Shown here piece after piece: positions 1-13,100 of a DNA stretch of 64,000 bases. Position 1 is the stretch's first letter; every line of letters begins with the position of its first letter. Location: the NCBI RefSeq assembly GCF_037975245.1, contig NC_092565.1, forward strand, positions 5,863,999 to 5,927,998, written 5' to 3'. Source of the stretch: Apostichopus japonicus (taxonomy: Eukaryota > Echinodermata > Holothuroidea > Aspidochirotida > Stichopodidae). The position numbers and the translations under genes are program-made. Below the pieces are notes generated by a model that searched no databases, was not told where the DNA came from, and was given only the letters and a program-made list of their open reading frames with translations.

Positions 1-334
1 GATCACTCCGGAGTTAAAGTATGGCAGTTAACTAGTTGTACCACATATAGGGTTCTTATGTTGATGTTGTACAGTATCCAGTTATGCGAAAATAACAACT
101 GAATCAGCGGTAATAGTGACACAAAAGTTACATCACAAAGCAAAATAAAACTATAATTGTCCAGGCGTCTTTGCTGTCAGGAACACAAAATGTTTTTGTG
201 TTAGTTGAAGAGCTACTATAAATCACTACGCACTATGCTTATTTAGTTATAGAACATTTATGCACTATGTGTTTTGTTTTTTATAATTTTATGGGGTTCA
301 AGTTGTTGCAAACATTCATTTGCAGTCTTTATGA

Positions 335-405
335 CAGACGTAGGAGCCGGGGGCAATGGGGGAACGTGCCCCCCCCCCCAACTTTTTACTGGCAAATAAA
401 ATGTG
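335..405. mobile_element. hAT-like element end (remnant)
   Basis: Starts CAGACGTAGGAGCCGGGGGC, followed by a G-run, GTGC, a C-run and ACTTTTTACTGG. This parallels the right end of the 9770-10137 element read inward (GGGCGTAGGAACCGGGGGGC). A related GTGCCCACC C-run ACTTTTTGG block recurs at 686-715 in direct orientation. No matching opposite end or target duplication was found. Confidence 0.5.
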
Positions 406-1145
406 CCCCTTTTGATGAAGAACTGTCTTTTGGATATCTTAAGCCTTGGTTAATTTTAATATTTATTTTAATTATTTATTTTTAGTCTTTTTTTTAAAAT
501 GGCATCCCATATCTTTTTGTAGCACGGTGAACAATAAACAATCTCAATAAATGAAAAATCAATGTTGCAGCGCACCATAATAGTATTGATAGCATACTAA
601 CACGTCATAGGGATATGGCCGTTGTGTATCGGTTTATTGCATAACGAGTGGTGGTTGTGGAATGAGAAAGTGCCCCTCTGATGTTGTGCCCACCCCCCCC
701 CCCCATACTTTTTGGAAGCTTTCTATACCCCCTTTGATTACAGATGTCTGTTAACTGTCATATTTCTTGTCTCTGATAATTTATATATTTATATAGATAT
801 ATGCCAGGACTCTTCAAGCGTGACTTACTATACATTAGGTAAGTGTGGTATATATTACAATATTGATAGTTTCCTTTTTCCACGAGCGTCATGACAAAAC
901 CTATCTGCAACGTTTCGTTGTCTGACTAGACGGATCTATTCTTTTCACATTTACAAGCTTCCACTAGATGTTAAAATGAAATACAATAAGACTCCAAACT
1001 AGACCTATTGAGGTTATTCAGTTGTTGGAAAACGGAACACCAGGCACCTTATTATACTTTGCAAGAAAAAGTCACAAATCATTCAATTACCAGGGACCCC
1101 CGTTTCAAAGTCGTCGCACGCAATCGACCCAGAATCATCACTTAC

Positions 1146-1189
1146 CTCAGATGTTTACCCCAAATAATCTGCTTAAATATCGTAGACAA
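1146..1189 (-). other. candidate 44-nt micro-exon
   Basis: On the minus strand an acceptor-like tttattatacag is followed by 44 nt open in one frame (LSTIFKQIIWGKHL) and a consensus donor GAG|GTAAGT. It could be an internal exon of a gene running off the left edge of the window. No partner was found and the acceptor tract is weak. Confidence 0.15.
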
Positions 1190-4100
1190 CTGTATAATAA
1201 ATCAACAAATATTAAGCTTATGGTATGCTAAATGATAACAATGCATAAACGTTTGTTTGTTTACCTCGGTAAAGCGCATTTCCAAAGGCGTTGAAGTTTT
1301 GTATACCTTATTCAGCTGTCCTAGCGAATTAATATGTATCCAAAAAGGGAAATTGAAAACCAAACAACTGTTGTAGCTAAACTATTTGTTTGAATAAAGC
1401 TGTTTTAAAGCTCTGCTCTTGCCATAGGTTTACTATACGACAGAATTCCATAACACAAAGGACCAATAGAAGTAATAACTATAAGCCTGAATACCAATTA
1501 GAGACAATGGCCTTTTGTTCAAATTCCTTTGTTATGTATTCAAATCCTTAAAAACTTCGTTTGTTTGGGATAATTGTATTGTATGCCCAGACGGTAATTT
1601 ATTTAATAAAAGAATCAATTGTTTGAAGTAACAATGATTTAAAGTATAACAGGACTTGATCATAATTATATGTGATTATTTCAATTCTCGCAGGTTTGCG
1701 TGTCTCCATATTGTTCACCTATATTTATGTGATGCATTCGAAAATTGAGGTTTGTATAGATCTTATTAATACAACCAATTGTTTGATCACCAATTATCGA
1801 TTGTTTCTTACCAAACTATCAAATATTAAAAAAAAAAAAAATCAAAATAACAATTCATCAAATTTGTCACCCAACTAGACAAACGAGCGTATAAAGTAAA
1901 TAGTCATTAAATAATTTAATTAGTTAGTTAATTAAGGATTCGTTCCCATTGTACAAATATGTGCTCTTAATGAAAAAAATGCTTGACTGATTTTAATCTG
2001 ATACACTTTTTAGCTTATTTGTCAACAAGGTTTACCAAAAGTAAGTGATTGAGTGAATATAGTTTAGTTCCTTATAAGGAGTTCGCAATGCTTTCGTTAT
2101 AGGGTCTTTCCAACAGTCATTACGAATAACTGATATGCTATGATATAAGTCCTATCAGTGAATATGCTTTGAAGGCTTAAAGTAACAGGCAATCATTTGT
2201 GGTACCAAATGTTTCCTTCAACGCAAACTTTCAGCTTTAAATAGCAGGGTGACACAACGATCCAGCTGGAGAATTTCCTGTATAGAGCGGAATGATTTCG
2301 TCACTATATCGTTGCGGTATCCCCTCTAATTTTCAATAAATCTTAATTCATAGCATAGCGGAAATTCAAAGAGGTTTCATCCCATCACAATCAAAACGTT
2401 TTCGGTAGTTTCGAGTTGACATAAAATATATTAAACTAAGAAATTTAAAACATATGGTTGATTGTTTTATGTTCCATTTAGGTAATGACGCCATATGGTG
2501 GATTACGCCATAAGCTTTGACGTCACAATATAGGGACTGCATATTTCATTGTATCTTTCCTGTTTGACCTAATTTTGTTCCTAATTAAAACAAAAGGTAA
2601 TTTGGAGAAATTGACGTGATCATTCCTTAACCAAATGCCCTCTAAATAGCAGTTACACAATTTTAAAAGTTAATTGGTCACAAGATATAATTGCAACAAT
2701 TGAAGTGCAATAATTAAAACAAAAAATCAGTCTTTCTTCAGCGTCCCTTTAAGACAGGCAAAGATCGGATCTAAATGACACTGATAACGTCTTAACTTTT
2801 GTCTTATGTTGTCTTGTCACTTCCTCGGTAGAGCATGAAGTATATCCAATCTTCTTCCTTTTATAACGATAGAAACTGTCACTTTTAAAGGGGTGTAGTG
2901 TAATTGCCTATACATTCAACACCTTTTCCCGTCTTATCGCAATTGAGCGCGATCAGGGCAGCATGATCAATATGGAGAAGATCAAACTAAAGTATATATG
3001 CTTTAGAGTTTTATCCAAGTGTTGATTTCACGCCAAGTTTCTTCATTAGCTTTCAAGTTCATTCTGTTATAGATTGCTCGAGACGGGGGTGGTTGGCCCA
3101 TCATTTTAGTTCAGTTTTAAATACTTTGTATTTAGAGATGTTTGGATTATCTTGACAGCCTTTAATAAAGTCTACTCCATGAACAGACTGTTTATATATA
3201 TAGTTGTTCCGCATCTTAGGTCCTTAATAAACACAATGGTAAATATATCGCCATAACTCATTTAGAGTAAAAAAAGCTGCATAGGTATAGAACGGTACGT
3301 GTTATAGTCTTTTTTGTTTTATATAGGCATTTCTCTTTGTATTTCTGACTGCATAACATGGCAACATTTGTCACTTTCCAAAGGAAATATAACTATTGAA
3401 TTGAATTCAACCCACATGTAATATTATTGTGTGCCCTTGTCATACTCAGTTATAAAACGACGACATAAGTTTATCGTGCATGGCTGGCTTCAGTGTGCAT
3501 TACAGTTTAGCTTTCCGACTCCCTTCAATGAATACGGGACAAAGGTTGTTGTAAATAACTCATCTTACGATGCTTATTTCTGGAGAAGTCATTAAACCGT
3601 GTGACACTTTTCAACAAGCCTGTTATAATATTAGCAATCGTAGAAACATGACGGAAATCGCGACATATCATTCGATAATGAAGGGAAAAAAATCGGTAAC
3701 GTGTGACAGACTGGAAAGAGAAATTTGTAATAACAAATCCATGTACGGAAGTATGTATACTGGTATATGTATTCTGTGGACACTGATATGATACACTTCC
3801 AATAAGGCATATGGCACATGTTTTGTATTGACAATTCGTAAGAAGAGACTGCAAATTTTGACATATACTTTTACGCAAATACCGATATGTGTACAAAAAA
3901 AATAATGGAAAGATTTGTAAAATGCTTTGAAATATCTAAGAAAAGGACAAGTGAATATATTAATTGAATTTTTCAAAATACAATGATAACCTCGGTCAAG
4001 GACTATTGATAAATAACAAAAGTGCTTTCAATATAGACTATATGGTGTGATGTGTTTCCTGTGATAAAGTGTCAGTGCCTTTTATAACAGAAATACCCCT

Positions 4101-4323
4101 CCGGCTTGGTGAACAAAAGATAGGAGTTTACAGTTAAACAATTGGTGTTTTCCATCCTGGGATTCCAGCAATTTAATAATATATATAATCCAAAAAACGG
4201 CTCACAAATTGCGAAATGTTCAAGTTGTGCTATAAACTTAATGTCTGGGTTACAATCCGGTATATGAAGACAAAAGCAATGGCGACCTGCTGAGGTGTGA
4301 ACTATTTTTCTCCATATCTGGTG

Positions 4324-4324
<1 letters not shown>

Positions 4325-4363
<39 letters not shown>
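4325..4363. repeat. (TA)n microsatellite
   Basis: Uninterrupted TA dinucleotides, about 19 units. Confidence 0.98.
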
Positions 4364-4366
<3 letters not shown>

Positions 4367-5838
4367 AACTCTTTAACACAAATATCAAAACTTCGTGTTT
4401 TAATTTATCAACCATATTTTCATAGCAGGTTCAATGACTATGTAAACTTGAGCCAGAAGCTACTGTTATAGTAACTGTTCAGATTTCTGTTTACTGATGT
4501 GTTCTGATGTAAATGAATCTGCAGTGTTAAGTAGAGGTTATATTATGAAGTAGAGGTTAGTATGGTTATGTCATTATTTTCGTTATGAAAGGTTACTTTC
4601 TTGTTGTTGCTTTAATGACTCATAAGGATATTCTTTCGTATCAACAAGTACCTGCTGGAATGCATCTTGGAGCCATAGAACAAACATAGTTGTTGTATCT
4701 ACCGTTAAAATAAAAAAATACTACCTCAGCAAACAAGTTCCGTCTGCGGTCTCAAAGACGTTCAAATAATCGTTCGCCTATATGTCTCGCTATTTTGTCG
4801 CCGAAAATCGAACAGAAATATTTCTCAAGTTTCGTTGAGTGAATAATTCATCATACTTTGTTTCATTTCGCGTCTTATTATAAACTCATACAAAACTATG
4901 GATTCGAGATATTTGTATTAATATTAAGACGAAATAAAGTGTTTACCTTACAGCGGTGACCTTTCTTATTTAAGAGTGCAAACCACAGCAGACTATATAG
5001 TGTACAAACTTTATTGGTATACATATTTCTCAACCAGCCCATGCACGTTCATTCACGCTCATAAAATGATGTACAGAGTTAACAGAGAACTTATGCTGTC
5101 ACGGTTTTGATGTTACCGTTACGTCAGATAACCCTCTATACTGCTACAAGCGTTAACATGATTATTCATGTCGATGGGAAATCACGAACCCTTGACGAAC
5201 TGTTAATGTTCTTCTAAAAATGTTTCTTATTTACAGCCAATTATAAGCATTCGTGTAATAGGTACGATCTAATTAAGCTTTGTAAGAGCCTCTATAAAGT
5301 TAGTACACGCTAACTGATCTTTATCTGTTCTCCCCCCCCCCCATCCCATCATATTAGTTATTTATTTTAAATATTAAAACAGCCAAGTTTTATGTTATTT
5401 TATACTAACATTCCATAAAAATGTACTTCACTTGCTTTACTATACTCAAGTGTCAGTTTCAATAACGAGGTAACGTGAAAACAGTTGACAATCATGTACG
5501 TGATAACTATTCTAAATATCAGAGTGTTTAGACAACGAAGTGAAGAAGATCGAAATGAACTCATTAACTACTAGCTCATTAACCTTCTTTTGGTGAACAA
5601 AAAGCACTAAGAGTAAGTCTTGGTCATTTTGCCAAGTTTTATCCTAGTTTGGGGGTTTACACGGTAGGGGAGATTAATGTGACGATTATGCAAAAACAGC
5701 TTCTCTAAGAACATCTGATGAGAACATGGTGTACGTTATACAAACGTATATATATATAGCAGACTAGCAGAGCTTCTTTGACTTTCGAAACAACTGATCT
5801 ATGTTTTGAAGGTAACCCTAATCCAAATATCACTGGGA

Positions 5839-6674
5839 TGAAAGATATAAGGCGTACTGAAGTACCAGGACCACTATGCATATGAAAGATATAAGGCGTA
5901 TTCAATTATTAGGACCACTATACATATGAAATATATAAGGCGTACTGAAGTACCATGACCACTATACATATGAAAGATATAAGGCGTAATGAATATTAGG
6001 ACCACTATACATATGAAAGATATAAGGCGTACTGAAGTACCGGGACCACTGTACATATGAAATATATATCAGGCGTACTGAAGTACCATGACCACTATAC
6101 ATATAAAGATATAAGGCGTACTGAAGTACCAGGACCACTATACATAATGAAAGATATAAGGCGTACTGAAGTACCATGACCACTATACATATCAAAGATA
6201 TAAGGCGTACTGAAGTACCATGACCACTGTACATATGAAAGATATTAGGTGTACTGAAGTACCATGACCACTAGACATATGAAAGATATAAGGCGTAATG
6301 AAGTATTAGGACCACTATACATATGAAAGATATAAGGCGTACTGAAGTACCAGGACCACTATACATAATGAAAGATATAAGGCGTACTGAAGTACCAGGA
6401 CCACTATACATATGAAAGATATAAGGCGTACTGAAGTACCAGGACCACTATACATATATGCAAGATATAAGGCGTACTGAAGTATTAGGACCACTATACA
6501 TATGAAAGATATAAGGCGTACTGAAGTATTAGGACCACTAGACATATGAAAGATATAAGGCGTACTGAAGTATTATAGGACCACTATACATATGAAAGAT
6601 ATAAGGCGTACTGAAGTACCAGGACCACTATACATATATGAAAGATATAAGGCGTAATGAAGTATTAGGACCAT
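5839..6674. repeat. 44-bp minisatellite, about 19 copies
   Basis: A unit of about 44 bp built on GAAAGATATAAGGCGTACTG followed by AAGTACCAGGACCACTATACATAT repeats about 19 times with only scattered substitutions and 1-4 bp indels. Variant classes are visible: GTACC versus GTATT in the middle, CAGG versus CATG, TACTG versus TAATG. Each full unit holds the near-palindrome GTACTgaAGTAC. Because 44 is not a multiple of three, reading frames through it rotate and are not genes. Confidence 0.95.
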
Positions 6675-9010
6675 AGATATATACGTCATATGTCGCGGAA
6701 GAGTAAATAGAGTTAACTTTATATTCCTTTTCAGTCTATGGTTAAATCAGGGAGTTGTAATGGAATTTCGTTGTACTTAGATGTCATTCTAGTAAAAGTA
6801 AGGTACCACTGGGTACTCATTTACTCCAGAAAGTAGAGTAATAGAGTCATTAAAAATGTTCTTCAATATCTGTACTTTGTCATTATATCTTTGAAATGTG
6901 ATACGATTGGAATGTGTGTTTTAAGCTGTCAATGTTCTCTGCATATATCATTTGAATCGTACACTATAGTTCCGCACAGTTGATTGAAAATTAGATTGAT
7001 TTTTTTATCAAATTAGAAAGGTTGCCAATTCAAATAAATTCAAATTAAATATCGATGGAAGGTGAGGGTTTTCTTTAGTTGGAGAAGAACCAAACTACAA
7101 CTATTCGTTAAGTGAGTTTGTCGTCCTATATTATACGTGCAGTTGCTTTGTCCAACAAAATATGCGAGAGGTGCAATTTGAACGATGAATGTTGATAGTT
7201 TATTTTTTCTTCTTTAAAGGGAACTGCAATATTTACTGATTTTTGAAATGTTGATCCTAGGCTGTGGCCGTCTCTGTTTGGATTAAGGAGATGTTTACCT
7301 ATTATCCGGAAGTGTTTCAATGTCAAGGGGTTTTGTATTTGCTTTCTGAATACTTTCTTTATATTTTGTTCTTTCCAACATTCAAACGCTGAATAAATGG
7401 ATAAAATATACTTCTTAATATTCTAAAGTATAGTATTACTATTTTTTTATTTTTTTATCATTACGCCTATATAGCGAACAAGTTAGTATTTTAATTTTGC
7501 AAAAATAAACGAGAAATGTTGAAATGATTAATGTTTGTCGAATCGTTTGCTAAATATATATACCTACCGATTGATACACCGTCCAGAACTTAAGTATAGC
7601 ATGATTAATCTGCTTGCGCTTATTCCTCTCTCTTGATCGTTTCACAGTTATATTTCACACATTTTTTTGTTGATTTCGACGGGTTAATGACAAATAACCG
7701 GTAAAATGTTTTCCTCTTTAACTGAACACAGACTGCAGCTGTTTCGCACCCTTAAATCACAGTCTGTATGGAACGCTTGCACGGACAATTGATAACAGAA
7801 ATGATCAGAGCTTGCAACTGAAGAGTCGGAGGAAGTAAACTTATTACGTTTTTTTCTACGATTAATGATTCAGGGATTCTTAGCGACTTTTGCATGCAGG
7901 CTTAAGAAATTTCACATAGGCATTTTGTTGTTGTTATTCGTTGTGTGCGTGTCTATGTTGGATCACTGAGCTGTACGTATAAGATGGTTGAATCCATGAA
8001 ACTTGCCATTAAACCTAGAACTACTTTGATTTACGACCTACTATACAACACAAGCCTTATAACTTAACATCAATATTCTAGGAAAAGCTATAACAATTCA
8101 AAGGGCCAATACTTCAATTGAATGAACATGAGATTATTATTCCATGAAAAATGCAAAGGACTGACGTATTAGGGGAAATCCCGCTAGTCTTATTGATAGA
8201 ATTAAAACACTGGCCGGATAAGCAGCTTCCTTTTAATATTTAAAAACGTATACCGGCTGCTAATTTATTTTAATTACATAACCCTACGTAAACAATGTTA
8301 TAAGATACGTCTATGAACGATATGGCGTATACGGTACCTCTTCTTGCCGATCAAAGGTTCAAATTTAGCTGATGCTAGCTGTGTCCATTTTAATGATACA
8401 TAACGGATGTCGCTTAGACCAAGGACGACACGTGACAAATATCTTCCATGGCAAGTTGTCTAAGGTGTATAGATAAGTGATGATGAGTATCATTCTTTGT
8501 TGTGGAAAAAAAATCGGACTGTGTTCAGATTTAAAACAAACAATGATACTAAAGAATAGAAAATGAGATCAGTTTTCAATGTAATGAATCTGTATTGGGC
8601 ATGTAGACTTCACTTTACGATCAAAGCAACTCAGTGCTTTGAGAGTTTTGGATTTTTGGGTGACTACAAATTCTCTAAATGGGCGGCTATATATTCAGCT
8701 CCCTAATTAATATAGTTATAAAGCATAATATATTTTCCTGATGTACGATATTGATTTGTTGAAGTTGATTACGTTGTTAGGTTAAGAATTTTCCTGAACT
8801 ATATCCATGCAGTCACACAAAACAACGTAATGTTTGTTACGGTATACTTCAGCGTTTAAAAGCATAAACTTGCCCAACCATCCGATCTTTGGGTTACGTG
8901 GCAGAGATTGTTGTGAAGTATACAACGTCCCCAAAACTGCTAAGTAACATCTTGTTCCGTTTGGGTGATATGATAGTTTACAAGTCGTATCTAAGAGTTC
9001 TCATTTGTAA
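6675..9010. other. no gene seen
   Basis: Unremarkable AT-rich DNA. One 66-codon minus-strand frame (7126-7326) has no motif or splice support. Confidence 0.6.
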
Positions 9011-9113
9011 ATATGTGATGTGATCTGTGATTTGTAAAACAGTGATTTTTGTGATTTGTTATTTTTGTGATTTTTGTGATTTTGTGATAATTTGTAAATC
9101 TGTGATGTCATAA
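9011..9113. repeat. degenerate TGTGATTTT minisatellite
   Basis: Short units of 8-10 bp built on TGTGATTT with variable T-runs repeat about ten times, edges merging into TGTGATGTGATC at the left and TGTAAATCTGTGATG at the right. Confidence 0.8.
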
Positions 9114-9769
9114 AGTGCCACTACGATCTGGCCCCTTCTAAAACATTGACATTGAAACCAGAACCATCGTCAAACAATCGTTAAACAATGTTTAATTTAG
9201 GTGACAAACATTTCGTTTATCTTTCCGAAAACTATATAGCTAACCGAAAATTAATTGTTGAATAGATACGTCGGCGTGAACGTTCATAAATTGGTATCAT
9301 GTAACGTTTTTATACTTTAGGGAAGGATAGGTTAATTTACCTGACTATACTTGAAACACTTCCGTGGCTTTAACATCACGAATCACGTGACCGGGAAGTA
9401 CCGTTTTATTATATCGTAGAATCGTTAAGAGAGTCACTTGTTGTTGACCTTTGGACAAAGTTTTGAAAGTTTTTTTGAAAGTTTTGAAAGTAGGTCATAT
9501 TAGCCATGCATCGACATATTACGGACTCTCTCCGAATGGACTTCACAAATTTAAACTTGTGCTTTACTATTAAGATGAAGAGGCCAAAGTTGAAATTAGA
9601 TGAAAAACTGCGATGATGCGATTTAGAGTAGCCAGGTATAGATAATCTAGATTATATATAGATTGTACACATTCTTGTTCAAATCAAGAGCAAAATTTAT
9701 ATGTAATATAAAAGGAAAGATTTTAAAAACATTGAGTTTATTCCAAAAGGTGGGGTCCAACTCTGCAGT

Positions 9770-10137
9770 CATTGGCGTAGGAAGGTACTTTTGAGTGGGG
9801 GGGGGGGGCTGAAGACTGATGGCCGGCCTGGGAGAGGGGTCTAAGGGGAGGGGGACACTCCCTCCCCTTTGGAATTTTTTGCATTTCCAGGTGGCCTCAG
9901 ATGCAATTTGGTGCAATATAGCACACTTCAACTCCCACTCCATTTTGTAAAGAATTTTGCATTTTCACCTGGCCTTAAATGCAATTTGGTGCTCCAAATG
10001 AGATTTTTTTCTCATTTGGAAATGAAAAAGGGGTTTTCTGACATGCGGAGCGGGGGGCGGAATGATACTTCCGCCCCCACCATATTTTTCACTGGGGGGC
10101 TGGCGCCCACCCCAGCCCCCCGGTTCCTACGCCCTTG
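9770..10137. mobile_element. hAT-like MITE, 368 bp, with 8-bp target duplication
   Basis: Perfect 8-bp direct repeats TCTGCAGT flank the element (9762-9769 and 10138-10145). The ends are terminal inverted repeats: left CATTGGCGTAGGAAGG, right (reverse complement) CAAGGGCGTAGGAACC. The interior has no transposase, is G-rich at the left and C-rich at the right, and repeats a GGCCT..ATGCAATTTGGTGC motif at 9891-9916 and 9970-9992. An 8-bp duplication with CA-starting ends fits the hAT superfamily; the family name is not known to me. Confidence 0.85.
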
Positions 10138-10145
10138 TCTGCAGT

Positions 10146-13100
10146 GACAGTGTGGTTACATACAAAATCCACTATTATACTGACCTATACGTAAGTCAAA
10201 AGTAATTTAAATAACTTATTCAAGGCTTTTCTTTATTAGTACCGTAAACTGAGGGATATGCTGTATTCTCGGTGCGTTTTTGTCGCATTGTATTTTGTTT
10301 CATAACAGATACTGTAATTAATGTATAGACAAATATTTTAACTTGTACACTGTGTAGATATATAGACAACACGATTACGTTTTACAAATTTGACATATAA
10401 TGTACTTGGCGTGACAAAGACAAAAAACGATTAGTACGATATGTTCCATTGTTTTAAATATTCCAAAAGTATCAAGTTCAGTGTTTATCGTCAGAATAGA
10501 CCATAAAATACCCCCCCCCCCCCCCTCAAAAAGAAAAAAATCGGCTTATAACAATCTTACGCAATGGATTTTTTTTTTTTGTAAGGCTTGTTTTGTGGAA
10601 GTAAGCTCGGTTTCCTACAGTCATTCCGATGAGGTGAAGTGTTATGTCTGTTTTATGTTGAAATAAGGAAGTTAATTGTCATTTAATATGCCATAAAGAG
10701 CGGAAAGATTGCATATCCGACAGGTGGTCGCAACGCTAAAAAGGCTTACACACGTATACTTACATTAAACTTATGTCCTGTTTATCTAACACTTATGGCT
10801 CCGAAAATCTCGAACAACAACTACTGGTGACCGGAGAAGTTTTACTCGGATGTTCCCGCATAGAAATGACGCCTGCGAACACTTGGAATGGGGAAACGGT
10901 TATTGATATTTAGCTGTAACGATCGGTGAAATTTCTTTACTGAAGTAGGTTACAATCGTTATGAGTGTATGCAAAAAGGCAACGTTGCTCGTCGGAAGTT
11001 TGTTTTGTTATTCAAAGGATGTCCAATTTGTAAAGTGTCATTTTAGGGTCAAACCAGTACACAACTTGGGAGGAATTATTGAATCTCACTCAGTTACTTT
11101 TTTGTTTCTTCTCCATCTTATTCTTCTTCTTCTTCCCCTTTTTATTCTTCTTCGTTCTTTCTTTGTTTATGTTGCGCTTTTAAAAACTCAGGCTGCCCCT
11201 TTAAATTTGCTTTCTTATTATGGCGAACAAGACTTTAACTGTGGAAGGTATTGTTTGTATATCCAGTTGCTTGAAATTTACTGTTTAATAACAGATTTGA
11301 AATATAAAAACAACCATAGCTAAACACTGAATCCTGAAATTTGCTGTTAGAATCGCTATCAAAGAAACACTATATGCATGATCGTGGTATCTTTGCATGT
11401 CTGAAAGACAATAGAGGATCTTCAACAGTCAAAAAGAAACAAAACATATCGTGTTTGTAAATAGATATAATCTTCGGTTGCAATGTTTGCATAGGGCAAA
11501 ATTAGTTTAGAAAGCAGGAAAAGTAGACCTAAACTATAGGCTACTCTTCAAAGGACAGTTTTAATGTAATTTATCTCACTAAAACAAACGAATCAATCAA
11601 TTATTGGGGCTGTAGACAGGTTTGCATGATACTGTCATCGGCATGGCGCGAAACGTATAATCGCTTGCTGATGTAGTAATAAAAGCAAACACGTTACCGT
11701 TATGTTGTAAGTTCATAGCAAGTGTATATGTTGTACTATATAAAATGATAGGAAGAACGTAGCTATATAAATATAGCTTGGTGTCTGTTTTGCATTCGAA
11801 TTTATCTACTACTTTGTTAAAGCAAACTTGTTTGTCAAATTAAATTACTTTAAACGAAAGTATTTGAAAAGCTTTGGTTCGTTTTTGCTATATAACTATA
11901 ATCTAAGCTGGGGTATCGTAGCATATCATACACCTGTGTGTAAATTAAATAATTGAAACTGTATATATATATTTTGAAAATATGTGTTATTCTGAGAAAA
12001 TTTATATTTTCAGTCTTGTTAGGTTGGGACGCTAACTTTAAAATTCCGAAAGTGCAGATTCCAAAAAAACTTGCAATATTCAGTCCATAAAGACAATAGC
12101 ATAAGCCGTTTATCCCATATTTTCAGTAGAAGTCAAATTGGTACGTTACAGTTATTATATATCGATAATAACTTGAACTTTAAAATGGAAATATGTTAGT
12201 TTTGTATATTCACGAACCAGTTAATATCTTATGGAAGTTGTGTGATGTGTGTTATTCATTTCTTTAATCAAACAAGTTTAAAAAGAAAAACATTGTTTTT
12301 ATTTCTTGAAAACCAACAAAAACACAAATGATATAGAAGAAGAAGAAGAAATATACATGTTTCTTTTTAATTTTGCTCTTTCGTTGAAGTTAAGTTCGCA
12401 ACTTCAAATTGCTGTATACTCGACCCGGTCAACACAAGCATATATGAGATATTTTAAAACATCAATTATAATTTGAATGGAAATTAATCAATTTCTGTTC
12501 TCATTCTGAAATCTATCCACTTTGGGGATTATCCGACATTGTTTTTTCTTGGCAAGTGACATTAAGTCAATACTAGGTAAACAATGAGTAGCCGTTTAAT
12601 AGCCGTGGTTTGAACTGCGCATGATGAAAGTTAATCTTAAGTTTACACTAAGCAGATGCAAACCTTGAATTTTCAGTGTTACTGCATGGCTTGATAGATT
12701 CCTTCAGTATACTTCATAACACGTTGGAGTGAATCATTTTGGAAGTCACTTATCCTTTGACGATAATACCGGGGTGGAATTAACAGTCAAGCATGCCACT
12801 CACAGATAGAACAGTAACGAACAAACCACGTTTCTTTGATTTTGTGGCTGTATCCTTTGTACAAGTCCATTTGCATTTGTACCCTCTGAATTCCACAAAA
12901 TAAATTCCCTCTTTGAGTGTGTCCACAAGGATAGATCAAAATTTGGTAGAGGAGTGATTTCAATCATCTCCTCAGAGCGAAGTTAGACCAGATGTATAGC
13001 TCTTATAGAGTGAAAGTACTCGCTTGGTTAAAATTGCAAACATGACAATGAAGTCAATCTTTCTTAAAGAGTCACTTTCACTGACAATTTTGACTATCAT

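Larger units (their letters stand above)
406..5838. other. no gene seen
   Basis: AT-rich DNA with C-runs at 693 and 5332 and the (TA)n at 4325. Reading frames near 3525-3976 overlap on both strands, lack splice support and look like chance. The only exon-like signal is the 44-nt candidate at 1146-1189. Confidence 0.6.

Noticed and set aside
5705..6545. Four minus-strand frames with repeated YALYLS and SGPGTSVRLI peptides
   Set aside because: They are translations of the 44-bp minisatellite; the unit is not a multiple of three and frames rotate.
10961..11323. 120-codon ATG frame with a Leu/Phe-rich middle
   Set aside because: The hydrophobic stretch comes from CTT and TTC simple repeats; no splice or homology support.
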